NCBI GenBank assembly: GCA_032622095.1
Contig: CP136064.1
Location: 1,242,001-1,306,000 of the forward strand
Direction: 5' to 3'
Length of the DNA: 64,000 nt
Source of the DNA: Siphonodentalium dalli
Lineage: Eukaryota; Mollusca; Scaphopoda; Gadilida; Siphonodentaliidae
The first letter of the stretch is position 1. Each line of letters begins with the position of its first letter. The position numbers and the translations under genes are program-made. The notes below the pieces were generated by a model. It was not told the DNA's origin, did not search any database, and saw only the letters and a list, made by a program, of their open reading frames with translations. Shown in pieces: positions 10,950-24,918 of this stretch.

Positions 10950-13926
10950 ATGGTGGAGTACGGTTGGATATTTTCAATTTGGCGCATGTTTCTCCATACC
11001 GCGCCATGTCAAATCTGGCCCTATCCGAATCGGGTTGTCATTTACCATGACTGCAGAAAATATATATCTTCATGGTGGAATGCAAATGTATGTTTAAAGG
11101 AACAGATGTATCTCAACTTAAAGGGACATAAGTAACACCGTCACCAACTTTAAGGGGTATCTGCTATAGACTGGTTACATGGTGGAGTACGGTTGGATAT
11201 TTTCAATTTTGCGCATGTTTCTCCATACCGCGCCATGTAAAATCTGGCCATATCCGAATCGGGTTGTCATTTTCAATGACTACAGAAAATAAATATCTTC
11301 ATGTTGGAATGCAAATGTATGTTTAAAGGAACAGATGTATCTCAACTTAAAGGGACATAAGTAACACAGTCACCAACTTAAAGGGGTATCTGCTATAGAC
11401 TGGTTCCATGGTGGAGTACGGTTGGATATTTTCAATTTGGCGCATGTTTCTCCATACCGCGCCATGTCAAATCTGGCCATATCCGAATCGGGTTGTCATT
11501 TACAATGACTGCAGAAAATATATATCTTCATGGTGGAATGCAAATGTATGTTTAAAGGAACAGATGTATCTCAACTTAAAGGGACATAAGTAACACAGTC
11601 ACCAACTTAAAGGGGTATCTGCTATAGACTGGTTCCATGGTGGAGTACGGTTGGATATTTTCAATTTGGCGCATGTTTCTCCATACCGCGCCATGTCAAA
11701 TCTGGCCATATCCGAATCGGGTTGTCATTTACCATGACTGCAGAAAATATATATCTTCATGGTGGAATGCAAATGTATGTTTAAAGGAACAGATGTATCT
11801 CAACTTAAAGGGACATTAGTAACACAGTCACCAACTTAAAGGGGTATCTGCTATAGACTGGTTCCATGGTGGAGTACGGTTGGATATTTTCAATTTGGCG
11901 CATGTTTCTCCATACCGCGCCATGTCAAATCTGGCCATATCCGAATCGGGTTGTCATTTACAATGACTGCAGAAAATATATATCTTCATGGTGGAATGCA
12001 AATGTATGTTTAAAGGAACAGATGTATCTCAACTTAAAGGGACATAAGTAACACAGTCACCAACTTAAAGGGGTATCTGCTATAGACTGGTTCCATGGTG
12101 GAGTACGGTTGGATATTTTCAATTTGGCGCATGTTTCTCCATACCGCGCCATGTCAAATCTGGCCATATCCGAATCGGGTTGTCATTTACCATGACTGCA
12201 GAAAATATATATCTTCATGGTGGAATGCAAATGTATGTTTAAAGGAACAGATGTATCTCAACTTAAGGGGACATAAGTAACACAGTCACCAACTTTAAGG
12301 GGTATCTGCTATAGACTGGTTCCATGATGGAGTACGGTTGGATATTTTCAATTTGGAGCATGTTTCTCCATACCGCGCCATGTCAAATCTGGCCATATCC
12401 GAATCGGGTTGTCATTTACAATGACTGCAGAAAATAAATATCTTCATGTTGGAATGCAAATGAATGTTTGAAGGAACAGATGTATCTCAACTTAAAGGGA
12501 CATAAGTAACACCGTCACCAACTTTAAGGGGTATCTGCTATAGACTGGTTACATGGTGGAGTACGGTTGGATATTTTCAATTTTGCGCATGTTTCTCCAT
12601 ACCGCGCCATGTAAAATCTGGCCATATCCGAATCGGGTTGTCATTTACAATGACTGCAGAAAATAAATATCTTCATGTTGGAATGCAAATGTATGTTTAA
12701 AGGAACAGATGTATCTCAACTTAAAGGGACATAAGTAACACAGTCACCAACTTAAAGAGGTGTCTGATTTAGACTGGTTCCATGGTGGAGTACGGTTGGA
12801 TATTTTCTATTTAGCGCATGTTTCTCCATACCGCGCCATGTCAAATCTGGCCATATCCGAATCGGGTTGTCATTTACAATGACTACAGAAAATAAATATC
12901 TTCATGTTGGAATGCAAATGTATGTTTAGAGGAACAGATGTATCTCAACTTAAAGGGACATAAGTAACACAGTCACCAACTTTAAGGGGTATCTGCTATA
13001 GACTGGTTCCATGGTGGAGTACGGTTGGATATTTACTATTTGGCGCATGTTTCTCCATACCGCGCCATGTCAAATCTGGCCATATCCGAATCGGGTTGTC
13101 ATTTACAATGACTACAGAAAATAAATATCTTCATGTTGGAATGCAAATGTATGTTTAAAGGAACAGATGTATCTCAACTTAAAGGGACATAAGTAACACA
13201 GTCACCAACTTAAAGGGGTATCTGCTATAGACTGGTTCCATGGTGGAGTACGGTTGGATATTTTCAATTTGGCGCATGTTTCTCCATACCGCGCCATGTC
13301 AAATCTGGCCATATCCGAATCGGGTTGTCATTTACAATGACTGCAGAAAATAAATATCTTCATGTTGGAATGCAAATGTATGTTTAAAGGAACAGATGTA
13401 TCTCAACTTAAAGGAACATAAGTAACACAGTCACCAACTTAAAGAGGTGTCTGATTTAGACTGGTTCCATGGTGGAGTACGGTTGGATATTTTCTATTTG
13501 GCGCATGTTTCTCCATACCGCGCCATGTCAAATCTGGCCATATCCGAATCGGGTTGTCATTTACAATGACTACAGAAAATAAATATCTTCATGTTGGAAT
13601 GCAAATGTATGTTTAAAGGAACAGATGTATCTCAACTTAAAGGGACATAAGTAACACAGACACCAACTTTAAGGGGTATCTGCTATAGACTGGTTCCATG
13701 GTGGAGTACTGTTGGATATTTTCAATTTGGCGCATGTTTCTCCCTACCGCGCCATGTCAAATCTGGCCATATCCGAATCGGGTTGTCATTTACAATGACT
13801 ACAGAAAATAAATATCTTCATGTTGGAATGCAAATGTATGTTTAAAGGAACAGATGTATCTCAACTTAAAGGGACATAAGTAACACAGTCACCAACTTAA
13901 AGGGGTATCTGCTATAGACTGGTTCC
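10950..13926 (+). repeat. 15-monomer HOR, copy 2, 13 of 15 monomers
   Basis: Repeats p-q-m-r-m-s-a-b-c-d-t-u-f at an offset of 3,435 bp from copy 1, then leaves the register at 13927, where an m monomer stands in place of v. It is also the left part of a larger duplicated segment: 10950-16216 recurs at 19423-24689, an offset of 8,473 bp or 37 monomers. It shares the GACAGG before p and the GGGACATTAG monomer with both other copies (7515 and 19423). Confidence 0.9.
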
Positions 13927-16216
13927 ATGGTGGAGTACGGTTGGATATTTTCAATTTGGCGCATGTTTCTCCATACCGCGCCATGTCAAATCTGGCCATA
14001 TCCGAATCGGGTTGTCATTTACAATGACTGCAGAAAATATATATCTTCATGGTGGAATGCAAATGTATGTTTAAAGGAACAGATGTATCTCAACTTAAAG
14101 GGACATAAGTAACACAGTCACCAACTTAAAGGGGTATCTGCTATAGACTGGTTCCATGGTGGAGTACTGTTGGATATTTTCAATTTGGCGCATGTTTCTC
14201 CCTACCGCGCCATGTCAAATCTGGCCATATCCGAATCGGGTTGTCATTTACAATGACTACAGAAAATAAATATCTTCATGTTGGAATGCAAATGTATGTT
14301 TAAAGGAACAGATGTATCTCAACTTAAAGGGACATAAGTAACACAGTCACCAACTTAAAGGGGTATCTGCTATAGACTGGTTCCATGGTGGAGTACGGTT
14401 GGATATTTTCAATTTGGCGCATGTTTCTCCATACCGTGCCATGTCAAATCTGGCCCTATCCGAATCGGGTTGTCATTTACAATGACTGCAGAAAATATAT
14501 ATCTTCATGGTGGAATGCAAATGTATGTTTAAAGGAACAGATGTATCTCAACTTAAAGGGACATAAGTAACACAGTCACCAACTTTAAGGGGTATCTGCT
14601 ATAGACTGGTTCCATGGTGGAGTACGGTTGAATATTTTCAATTTGGCGCATGTTTCTCCATACCGCGCCATGTCAAATCTGGCCATATCCGAATCGGGTT
14701 GTCATTTACAATGACTGCAGAAATTATATATCTTCATGTTGGAATGCAAATGTATGTTTAAAGGAACAGATGTATCTCAACTTAAAGGGACATAAGTAAC
14801 ACAGTCACCAATATTAAGGGGTATCTGCTATAGACTGGTTCCATGGTGGAGTACGGTTGGATATTTTCAATTTGGCGCATGTTTCTCCATATCGCGCCAT
14901 GTCAAATCTGGCCATATCCGAATCGGGTTGTCATTTACAATGACTGCAGAAAAAATATATCTTCATGTTGGAATGCAAATGTATGTTTAAAGGAACAGAT
15001 GTATCTCAACTTAAAGGGACATAAGTAACACCGTCACCAACTTTAAGGGGTATCTGCTATAGACTGGTTACATGGTGGAGTACGGTTGGATATTTGCAAT
15101 TTTGCGCATGTTTCTCCATACCGCGACATGTCAAATCTGGCCATATCCGAATCGGGTTGTCATTTACATTGACTGCAGAAAATATATATCTTCATGTTGG
15201 AATGCAAATGTATGTTTAAAGGAACAGATGTATCTCAATTTAAGGGGACATAAGTAACACAGTCACCAACTTTAAGGGGTATCTGCTATAGACTGGTTAC
15301 ATGGTGGAGTACGGTTGGATATTTTCAATTTTGCGCATGTTTCTCCATACCGCGCCATGTCAAATCTGGCCATATCCGAATCGGGTTGTCATTTACAATG
15401 ACTGCAGAAAATAAATATCTTCATGTTGGAATGCAAATGTATGTTTAAAGGAACAGATGTATCTCAACTTAAAGGAACATAGGTAACACAGTCACCAACT
15501 TAAAGAGGTGTCTGATTTAGACTGGTTCCATGGTGGAGTACGGTTGGATATTTTCTATTTGGCGCATGTTTCTCCATACCGCGCCATGTCAAATCTGGCC
15601 CTATCCGATTCGGGTTGTCATTTACAATGACTGCAGAAAATATATATCTTCATGGTGGAATGCAAATGTATGTTTAAAGAAACAGATGTATCTCAACTTA
15701 AAGGGACATAAGTAGCACAGTCACCAACTTTAAGGGGTATCTGCTATAGACTGGTTCCATGGTGGAGTACTGTTGGATATTTTCAATTTGGCGCATGTTT
15801 CTCCCTACAGCGCCATGTCAAATCTGGCCATAACCGAATCGGGTTGTCATTTACAATGACTACAGAAAATAAATATCTTCATGTTGGAATGCAAATGTAT
15901 GTTTAAAGGAACAGATGTATCTCAACTTAAAGGGACATAAGTAACACAGTCACCAACTTTAAGGGGTATCTGCTATAGACTGGTTCCATGGTGGAGTACG
16001 GTTGGATATTTTCAATTTGGTGCATGTTTTTCCATACCGCGCCATGTCAAATCTGGCCATATCCGAATCGGGTTGTCATTTACAATGACTACAGAAAATA
16101 AATATCTTCATGTTGGAAAGCAAATGTATGTTTAAAGGAACAGATGTATCTCAACTTAAAGGGACATAAGTAACACAGTCACCAACTTAAAGAGGTGTCT
16201 GATTTAGACTGGTTCC
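13927..16216 (+). repeat. Ten-monomer segment of the c-to-l2 HOR family
   Basis: The order is m, f, g' (ACCGTGCC), a GTTGAATATT monomer with AAATTATAT, i (CATATCGCGCC), j (TTTGCAATTTTGCGC), k' (AAAGGAACATAGG), w (CCGATTCGGG, AGTAGCACAG), x (CCCTACAGCGCC, CATAACCG) and l2 (GTGCATGTTTTTCC, GGAAAGC). Together with c-d-t-u-f at 12782-13926 it forms a 15-monomer unit whose next copy begins at 16217. Local substitutions: GAAAAAATATATC at about 14950 and AAGGGGAC at about 15242. Confidence 0.88.
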
Positions 16217-19200
16217 ATGGTGGAGTACGGTTGGATATTTTCTATTTAGCGCATGTTTCTCCATACCGCGCCATGTCAAATCTGGCCATATCCGAATCGG
16301 GTTGTCATTTACAATGACTACAGAAAATAAATATCTTCATGTTGGAATGCAAATGTATGTTTAGAGGAACAGATGTATCTCAACTTAAAGGGACATAAGT
16401 AACACAGTCACCAACTTTAAGGGGTATCTGCTATAGACTGGTTCCATGGTGGAGTACGGTTGGATATTTACTATTTGGCGCATGTTTCTCCATACCGCGC
16501 CATGTCAAATCTGGCCATATCCGAATCGGGTTGTCATTTACAATGACTACAGAAAATAAATATCTTCATGTTGGAATGCAAATGTATGTTTAAAGGAACA
16601 GATGTATCTCAACTTAAAGGGACATAAGTAACACAGTCACCAACTTAAAGGGGTATCTGCTATAGACTGGTTCCATGGTGGAGTACGGTTGGATATTTTC
16701 AATTTGGCGCATGTTTCTCCATACCGCGCCATGTCAAATCTGGCCATATCCGAATCGGGTTGTCATTTACAATGACTGCAGAAAATAAATATCTTCATGT
16801 TGGAATGCAAATGTATGTTTAAAGGAACAGATGTATCTCAACTTAAAGGAACATAAGTAACACAGTCACCAACTTAAAGAGGTGTCTGATTTAGACTGGT
16901 TCCATGGTGGAGTACGGTTGGATATTTTCTATTTGGCGCATGTTTCTCCATACCGCGCCATGTCAAATCTGGCCATATCCGAATCGGGTTGTCATTTACA
17001 ATGACTACAGAAAATAAATATCTTCATGTTGGAATGCAAATGTATGTTTAAAGGAACAGATGTATCTCAACTTAAAGGGACATAAGTAACACAGACACCA
17101 ACTTTAAGGGGTATCTGCTATAGACTGGTTCCATGGTGGAGTACTGTTGGATATTTTCAATTTGGCGCATGTTTCTCCCTACCGCGCCATGTCAAATCTG
17201 GCCATATCCGAATCGGGTTGTCATTTACAATGACTACAGAAAATAAATATCTTCATGTTGGAATGCAAATGTATGTTTAAAGGAACAGATGTATCTCAAC
17301 TTAAAGGGACATAAGTAACACAGTCACCAACTTAAAGGGGTATCTGCTATAGACTGGTTCCATGGTGGAGTACGGTTGGATATTTTCAATTTGGCGCATG
17401 TTTCTCCATACCGCGCCATGTCAAATCTGGCCATATCCGAATCGGGTTGTCATTTACAATGACTGCAGAAAATATATATCTTCATGGTGGAATGCAAATG
17501 TATGTTTAAAGGAACAGATGTATCTCAACTTAAAGGGACATAAGTAACACAGTCACCAACTTAAAGGGGTATCTGCTATAGACTGGTTCCATGGTGGAGT
17601 ACTGTTGGATATTTTCAATTTGGCGCATGTTTCTCCCTACCGCGCCATGTCAAATCTGGCCATATCCGAATCGGGTTGTCATTTACAATGACTACAGAAA
17701 ATAAATATCTTCATGTTGGAATGCAAATGTATGTTTAAAGGAACAGATGTATCTCAACTTAAAGGGACATAAGTAACACAGTCACCAACTTAAAGGGGTA
17801 TCTGCTATAGACTGGTTCCATGGTGGAGTACGGTTGGATATTTTCAATTTGGCGCATGTTTCTCCATACCGTGCCATGTCAAATCTGGCCCTATCCGAAT
17901 CGGGTTGTCATTTACAATGACTGCAGAAAATATATATCTTCATGGTGGAATGCAAATGTATGTTTAAAGGAACAGATGTATCTCAACTTAAAGGGACATA
18001 AGTAACACAGTCACCAACTTAAAGGGGTATCTGCTATAGACTGGTTCCATGGTGGAGTACGGTTGGATATTTTCAATTTGGCGCATGTTTCTCCATACCG
18101 TGCCATGTCAAATCTGGCCCTATCCGAATCGGGTTGTCATTTACAATGACTGCAGAAAATATATATCTTCATGGTGGAATGCAAATGTATGTTTAAAGGA
18201 ACAGATGTATCTCAACTTAAAGGGACATAAGTAACACAGTCACCAACTTTAAGGGGTATCTGCTATAGACTGGTTCCATGGTGGAGTACGGTTGGATATT
18301 TTCAATTTGGCGCATGTTTCTCCATACCGCGCCATGTCAAATCTGGCCATATCCGAATCGGGTTGTCATTTACAATGACTGCAGAAATTATATATCTTCA
18401 TGTTGGAATGCAAATGTATGTTTAAAGGAACAGATGTATCTCAACTTAAAGGGACATAAGTAACACAGTCACCAATATTAAGGGGTATCTGCTATAGACT
18501 GGTTCCATGGTGGAGTACGGTTGGATATTTTCAATTTGGCGCATGTTTCTCCATATCGCGCCATGTCAAATCTGGCCATATCCGAATCGGGTTGTCATTT
18601 ACAATGACTGCAGAAAATATATATCTTCATGTTGGAATGCAAATGTATGTTTAAAGGAACAGATGTATCTCAACTTAAAGGGACATAAGTAACACCGTCA
18701 CCAACTTTAAGGGGTATCTGCTATAGACTGGTTACATGGTGGAGTACGGTTGGATATTTTCAATTTGGCGCATGTTTCTCCATACCGCGCCATGTCAAAT
18801 CTGGCCATATCCGAATCGGGTTGTCATTTACAATGACTGCAGAAAATATATATCTTCATGGTGGAATGCAAATGTATGTTTAAAGGAACAGATGTATCTC
18901 AACTTAAAGGGACATAAGTAACACAGTCACCAACTTAAAGGGGTATCTGCTATAGACTGGTTCCATGTTGGAGTACGGTTGGATATTTTCAATTTGGTGC
19001 ATGTTTCTCCATACCGCGCCATGTCAAATCTGGCCATATCCGAATCGGGTTGTCATTTACAATGACTACAGAAAATAAATATCTTCATGTTGGAATGCAA
19101 ATGTATGTTTAAAGAAACAGATGTATCTCAACTTAAAGGGACATAAGTAACACAGTCACCAACTTTAAGGGGTATCTGCTATAGACTGGTTCCATGGTGG

Positions 19201-19422
19201 AGTACTGTTGCATATTTTCAATTTGGCGCATGTTTTTCCATACCGCGCCATGTCAAATCTGGCCATATCCGAATCGGGTTGTCATTTTCAATGACTACAG
19301 AAAATAAATATCTTCATGTTGGAATGCAAATGTATGTTTAAAGGAACAGATGTATCTCAACTTAAAGGGACATAAGTAACACAGTCACCAACTTAAAGGG
19401 GTATCTGCTATAGACAGGTTCC
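16217..19422 (+). repeat. Partial copy of the c-to-l2 15-mer plus a rearranged stretch
   Basis: 16217-18048 repeats c-d-t-u-f-m-f-g' at 3,435 bp from 12782. The series then breaks. The g' monomer with ACCGTGCC is present twice in a row (17820 and 18049). After the CATATCGCGCC monomer (18507), the expected TTTGCAATTTTGCGC monomer is replaced by an m type (18736), followed by n with CCATGTTGG (18965) and o (19194). These are two local rearrangements: a one-monomer duplication and a jump from the i context to the m-n-o context. Confidence 0.85.
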
Positions 19423-21254
19423 ATGGTGGAGTACGGTTGGATATTTTCAATTTGGCGCATGTTTCTCCATACCGCGCCATGTCAAATCTGGCCCTATCCG
19501 AATCGGGTTGTCATTTACCATGACTGCAGAAAATATATATCTTCATGGTGGAATGCAAATGTATGTTTAAAGGAACAGATGTATCTCAACTTAAAGGGAC
19601 ATAAGTAACACCGTCACCAACTTTAAGGGGTATCTGCTATAGACTGGTTACATGGTGGAGTACGGTTGGATATTTTCAATTTTGCGCATGTTTCTCCATA
19701 CCGCGCCATGTAAAATCTGGCCATATCCGAATCGGGTTGTCATTTTCAATGACTACAGAAAATAAATATCTTCATGTTGGAATGCAAATGTATGTTTAAA
19801 GGAACAGATGTATCTCAACTTAAAGGGACATAAGTAACACAGTCACCAACTTAAAGGGGTATCTGCTATAGACTGGTTCCATGGTGGAGTACGGTTGGAT
19901 ATTTTCAATTTGGCGCATGTTTCTCCATACCGCGCCATGTCAAATCTGGCCATATCCGAATCGGGTTGTCATTTACAATGACTGCAGAAAATATATATCT
20001 TCATGGTGGAATGCAAATGTATGTTTAAAGGAACAGATGTATCTCAACTTAAAGGGACATAAGTAACACAGTCACCAACTTAAAGGGGTATCTGCTATAG
20101 ACTGGTTCCATGGTGGAGTACGGTTGGATATTTTCAATTTGGCGCATGTTTCTCCATACCGCGCCATGTCAAATCTGGCCATATCCGAATCGGGTTGTCA
20201 TTTACCATGACTGCAGAAAATATATATCTTCATGGTGGAATGCAAATGTATGTTTAAAGGAACAGATGTATCTCAACTTAAAGGGACATTAGTAACACAG
20301 TCACCAACTTAAAGGGGTATCTGCTATAGACTGGTTCCATGGTGGAGTACGGTTGGATATTTTCAATTTGGCGCATGTTTCTCCATACCGCGCCATGTCA
20401 AATCTGGCCATATCCGAATCGGGTTGTCATTTACAATGACTGCAGAAAATATATATCTTCATGGTGGAATGCAAATGTATGTTTAAAGGAACAGATGTAT
20501 CTCAACTTAAAGGGACATAAGTAACACAGTCACCAACTTAAAGGGGTATCTGCTATAGACTGGTTCCATGGTGGAGTACGGTTGGATATTTTCAATTTGG
20601 CGCATGTTTCTCCATACCGCGCCATGTCAAATCTGGCCATATCCGAATCGGGTTGTCATTTACCATGACTGCAGAAAATATATATCTTCATGGTGGAATG
20701 CAAATGTATGTTTAAAGGAACAGATGTATCTCAACTTAAGGGGACATAAGTAACACAGTCACCAACTTTAAGGGGTATCTGCTATAGACTGGTTCCATGA
20801 TGGAGTACGGTTGGATATTTTCAATTTGGAGCATGTTTCTCCATACCGCGCCATGTCAAATCTGGCCATATCCGAATCGGGTTGTCATTTACAATGACTG
20901 CAGAAAATAAATATCTTCATGTTGGAATGCAAATGAATGTTTGAAGGAACAGATGTATCTCAACTTAAAGGGACATAAGTAACACCGTCACCAACTTTAA
21001 GGGGTATCTGCTATAGACTGGTTACATGGTGGAGTACGGTTGGATATTTTCAATTTTGCGCATGTTTCTCCATACCGCGCCATGTAAAATCTGGCCATAT
21101 CCGAATCGGGTTGTCATTTACAATGACTGCAGAAAATAAATATCTTCATGTTGGAATGCAAATGTATGTTTAAAGGAACAGATGTATCTCAACTTAAAGG
21201 GACATAAGTAACACAGTCACCAACTTAAAGAGGTGTCTGATTTAGACTGGTTCC
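19423..21254 (+). repeat. Second copy of the p-q-m-r-m-s-a-b segment
   Basis: Eight monomers identical in order to 10950-12781, at an offset of 8,473 bp (37 monomers). The correspondence continues rightward to 24689, giving 5,267 bp of collinear duplicate. Differences noticed between the copies are scattered single substitutions such as TTTTTATTTAGC (about 21277) and GGTTTCATGG (about 22394). The 37-monomer offset shows duplication at a scale larger than the 14-16-mer HORs it contains. Confidence 0.87.
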
Positions 21255-24200
21255 ATGGTGGAGTACGGTTGGATATTTTTTATTTAGCGCATGTTTCTCC
21301 ATACCGCGCCATGTCAAATCTGGCCATATCCGAATCGGGTTGTCATTTACAATGACTACAGAAAATAAATATCTTCATGTTGGAATGCAAATGTATGTTT
21401 AGAGGAACAGATGTATCTCAACTTAAAGGGACATAAGTAACACAGTCACCAACTTTAAGGGGTATCTGCTATAGACTGGTTCCATGGTGGAGTACGGTTG
21501 GATATTTACTATTTGGCGCATGTTTCTCCATACCGCGCCATGTCAAATCTGGCCATATCCGAATCGGGTTGTCATTTACAATGACTACAGAAAATAAATA
21601 TCTTCATGTTGGAATGCAAATGTATGTTTAAAGGAACAGATGTATCTCAACTTAAAGGGACATAAGTAACACAGTCACCAACTTAAAGGGGTATCTGCTA
21701 TAGACTGGTTCCATGGTGGAGTACGGTTGGATATTTTCAATTTGGCGCATGTTTCTCCATACCGCGCCATGTCAAATCTGGCCATATCCGAATCGGGTTG
21801 TCATTTACAATGACTGCAGAAAATAAATATCTTCATGTTGGAATGCAAATGTATGTTTAAAGGAACAGATGTATCTCAACTTAAAGGAACATAAGTAACA
21901 CAGTCACCAACTTAAAGAGGTGTCTGATTTAGACTGGTTCCATGGTGGAGTACGGTTGGATATTTTCTATTTGGCGCATGTTTCTCCATACCGCGCCATG
22001 TCAAATCTGGCCATATCCGAATCGGGTTGTCATTTACAATGACTACAGAAAATAAATATCTTCATGTTGGAATGCAAATGTATGTTTAAAGGAACAGATG
22101 TATCTCAACTTAAAGGGACATAAGTAACACAGACACCAACTTTAAGGGGTATCTGCTATAGACTGGTTCCATGGTGGAGTACTGTTGGATATTTTCAATT
22201 TGGCGCATGTTTCTCCCTACCGCGCCATGTCAAATCTGGCCATATCCGAATCGGGTTGTCATTTACAATGACTACAGAAAATAAATATCTTCATGTTGGA
22301 ATGCAAATGTATGTTTAAAGGAACAGATGTATCTCAACTTAAAGGGACATAAGTAACACAGTCACCAACTTAAAGGGGTATCTGCTATAGACTGGTTTCA
22401 TGGTGGAGTACGGTTGGATATTTTCAATTTGGCGCATGTTTCTCCATACCGCGCCATGTCAAATCTGGCCATATCCGAATCGGGTTGTCATTTACAATGA
22501 CTGCAGAAAATATATATCTTCATGGTGGAATGCAAATGTATGTTTAAAGGAACAGATGTATCTCAACTTAAAGGGACATAAGTAACACAGTCACCAACTT
22601 AAAGGGGTATCTGCTATAGACTGGTTCCATGGTGGAGTACTGTTGGATATTTTCAATTTGGCGCATGTTTCTCCCTACCGCGCCATGTCAAATCTGGCCA
22701 TATCCGAATCGGGTTGTCATTTACAATGACTACAGAAAATAAATATCTTCATGTTGGAATGCAAATGTATGTTTAAAGGAACAGATGTATCTCAACTTAA
22801 AGGGACATAAGTAACACAGTCACCAACTTAAAGGGGTATCTGCTATAGACTGGTTCCATGGTGGAGTACGGTTGGATATTTTCAATTTGGCGCATGTTTC
22901 TCCATACCGTGCCATGTCAAATCTGGCCCTATCCGAATCGGGTTGTCATTTACAATGACTGCAGAAAATATATATCTTCATGGTAGAATGCAAATGTATG
23001 TTTAAAGGAACAGATGTATCTCAACTTAAAGGGACATAAGTAACACAGTCACCAACTTTAAGGGGTATCTGCTATAGACTGGTTCCATGGTGGAGTACGG
23101 TTGAATATTTTCAATTTGGCGCATGTTTCTCCATACCGCGCCATGTCAAATCTGGCCATATCCGAATCGGGTTGTCATTTACAATGACTGCAGAAATTAT
23201 ATATCTTCATGTTGGAATGCAAATGTATGTTTAAAGGAACAGATGTATCTCAACTTAAAGGGACATAAGTAACACAGTCACCAATATTAAGGGGTATCTG
23301 CTATAGACTGGTTCCATGGTGGAGTACGGTTGGATATTTTCAATTTGGCGCATGTTTCTCCATATCGCGCCATGTCAAATCTGGCCATATCCGAATCGGG
23401 TTGTCATTTACAATGACTGCAGAAAATATATATCTTCATGTTGGAATGCAAATGTATGTTTAAAGGAACAGATGTATCTCAACTTAAAGGGACATAAGTA
23501 ACACCGTCACCAACTTTAAGGGGTATCTGCTATAGACTGGTTACATGGTGGAGTACGGTTGGATATTTGCAATTTTGCGCATGTTTCTCCATACCGCGAC
23601 ATGTCAAATCTGGCCATATCCGAATCGGGTTGTCATTTACATTGACTGCAGAAAATATATATCTTCATGTTGGAATGCAAATGTATGTTTAAAGGAACAG
23701 ATGTATCTCAATTTAAAGGGACATAAGTAACACAGTCACCAACTTTAAGGGGTATCTGCTATAGACTGGTTACATGGTGGAGTACGGTTGGATATTTTCA
23801 ATTTTGCGCATGTTTCTCCATACCGCGCCATGTCAAATCTGGCCATATCCGAATCGGGTTGTCATTTACAATGACTGCAGAAAATAAATATCTTCATGTT
23901 GGAATGCAAATGTATGTTTAAAGGAACAGATGTATCTCAACTTAAAGGAACATAGGTAACACAGTCACCAACTTAAAGAGGTGTCTGATTTAGACTGGTT
24001 CCATGGTGGAGTACGGTTGGATATTTTCTATTTGGCGCATGTTTCTCCATACCGCGCCATGTCAAATCTGGCCCTATCCGATTCGGGTTGTCATTTACAA
24101 TGACTGCAGAAAATATATATCTTCATGGTGGAATGCAAATGTATGTTTAAAGAAACAGATGTATCTCAACTTAAAGGGACATAAGTAGCACAGTCACCAA

Positions 24201-24918
24201 CTTTAAGGGGTATCTGCTATAGACTGGTTCCATGGTGGAGTACTGTTGGATATTTTCAATTTGGCGCATGTTTCTCCCTACAGCGCCATGTCAAATCTGG
24301 CCATAACCGAATCGGGTTGTCATTTACAATGACTACAGAAAATAAATATCTTCATGTTGGAATGCAAATGTATGTTTAAAGGAACAGATGTATCTCAACT
24401 TAAAGGGACATAAGTAACACAGTCACCAACTTTAAGGGGTATCTGCTATAGACTGGTTCCATGGTGGAGTACGGTTGGATATTTTCAATTTGGTGCATGT
24501 TTTTCCATACCGCGCCATGTCAAATCTGGCCATATCCGAATCGGGTTGTCATTTACAATGACTACAGAAAATAAATATCTTCATGTTGGAAAGCAAATGT
24601 ATGTTTAAAGGAACAGATGTATCTCAACTTAAAGGGACATAAGTAACACAGTCACCAACTTAAAGGGGTATCTGCTATAGACTGGTTCCATGGTGGAGTA
24701 CGGTTGGATATTTTCAATTTGGTGCATGTTTCTCCATACCGCGCCATGTCAAATCTGGCCATATCCGAATCGGGTTGTCATTTACAATGACTACAGAAAA
24801 TAAATATCTTCATGTTGGAATGCAAATGTATGTTTAAAGAAACAGATGTATCTCAACTTAAAGGGACATAAGTAACACAGTCACCAACTTAAAGAGGTGT
24901 CTGATTTAGACTGGTTCC
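21255..24918 (+). repeat. 16-monomer HOR, copy 1 (3,664 bp)
   Basis: The order is c-d-t-u-f-m-f-g'-h''-i-j-k'-w-x-l2-n'. It is the 15-mer of 12782-16216 with one added monomer, n' (24690: GTGCATGTTTCTCC, AAAGAAACAG), whose 3' end carries AAAGAGGTGTCTGATTTAG and so leads straight back to c. In this copy the g' monomer has CATGGTAGAATG (about 22980), which puts a stop in the 61-codon frame. Two further copies follow with exact 3,664-bp spacing. Confidence 0.93.
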
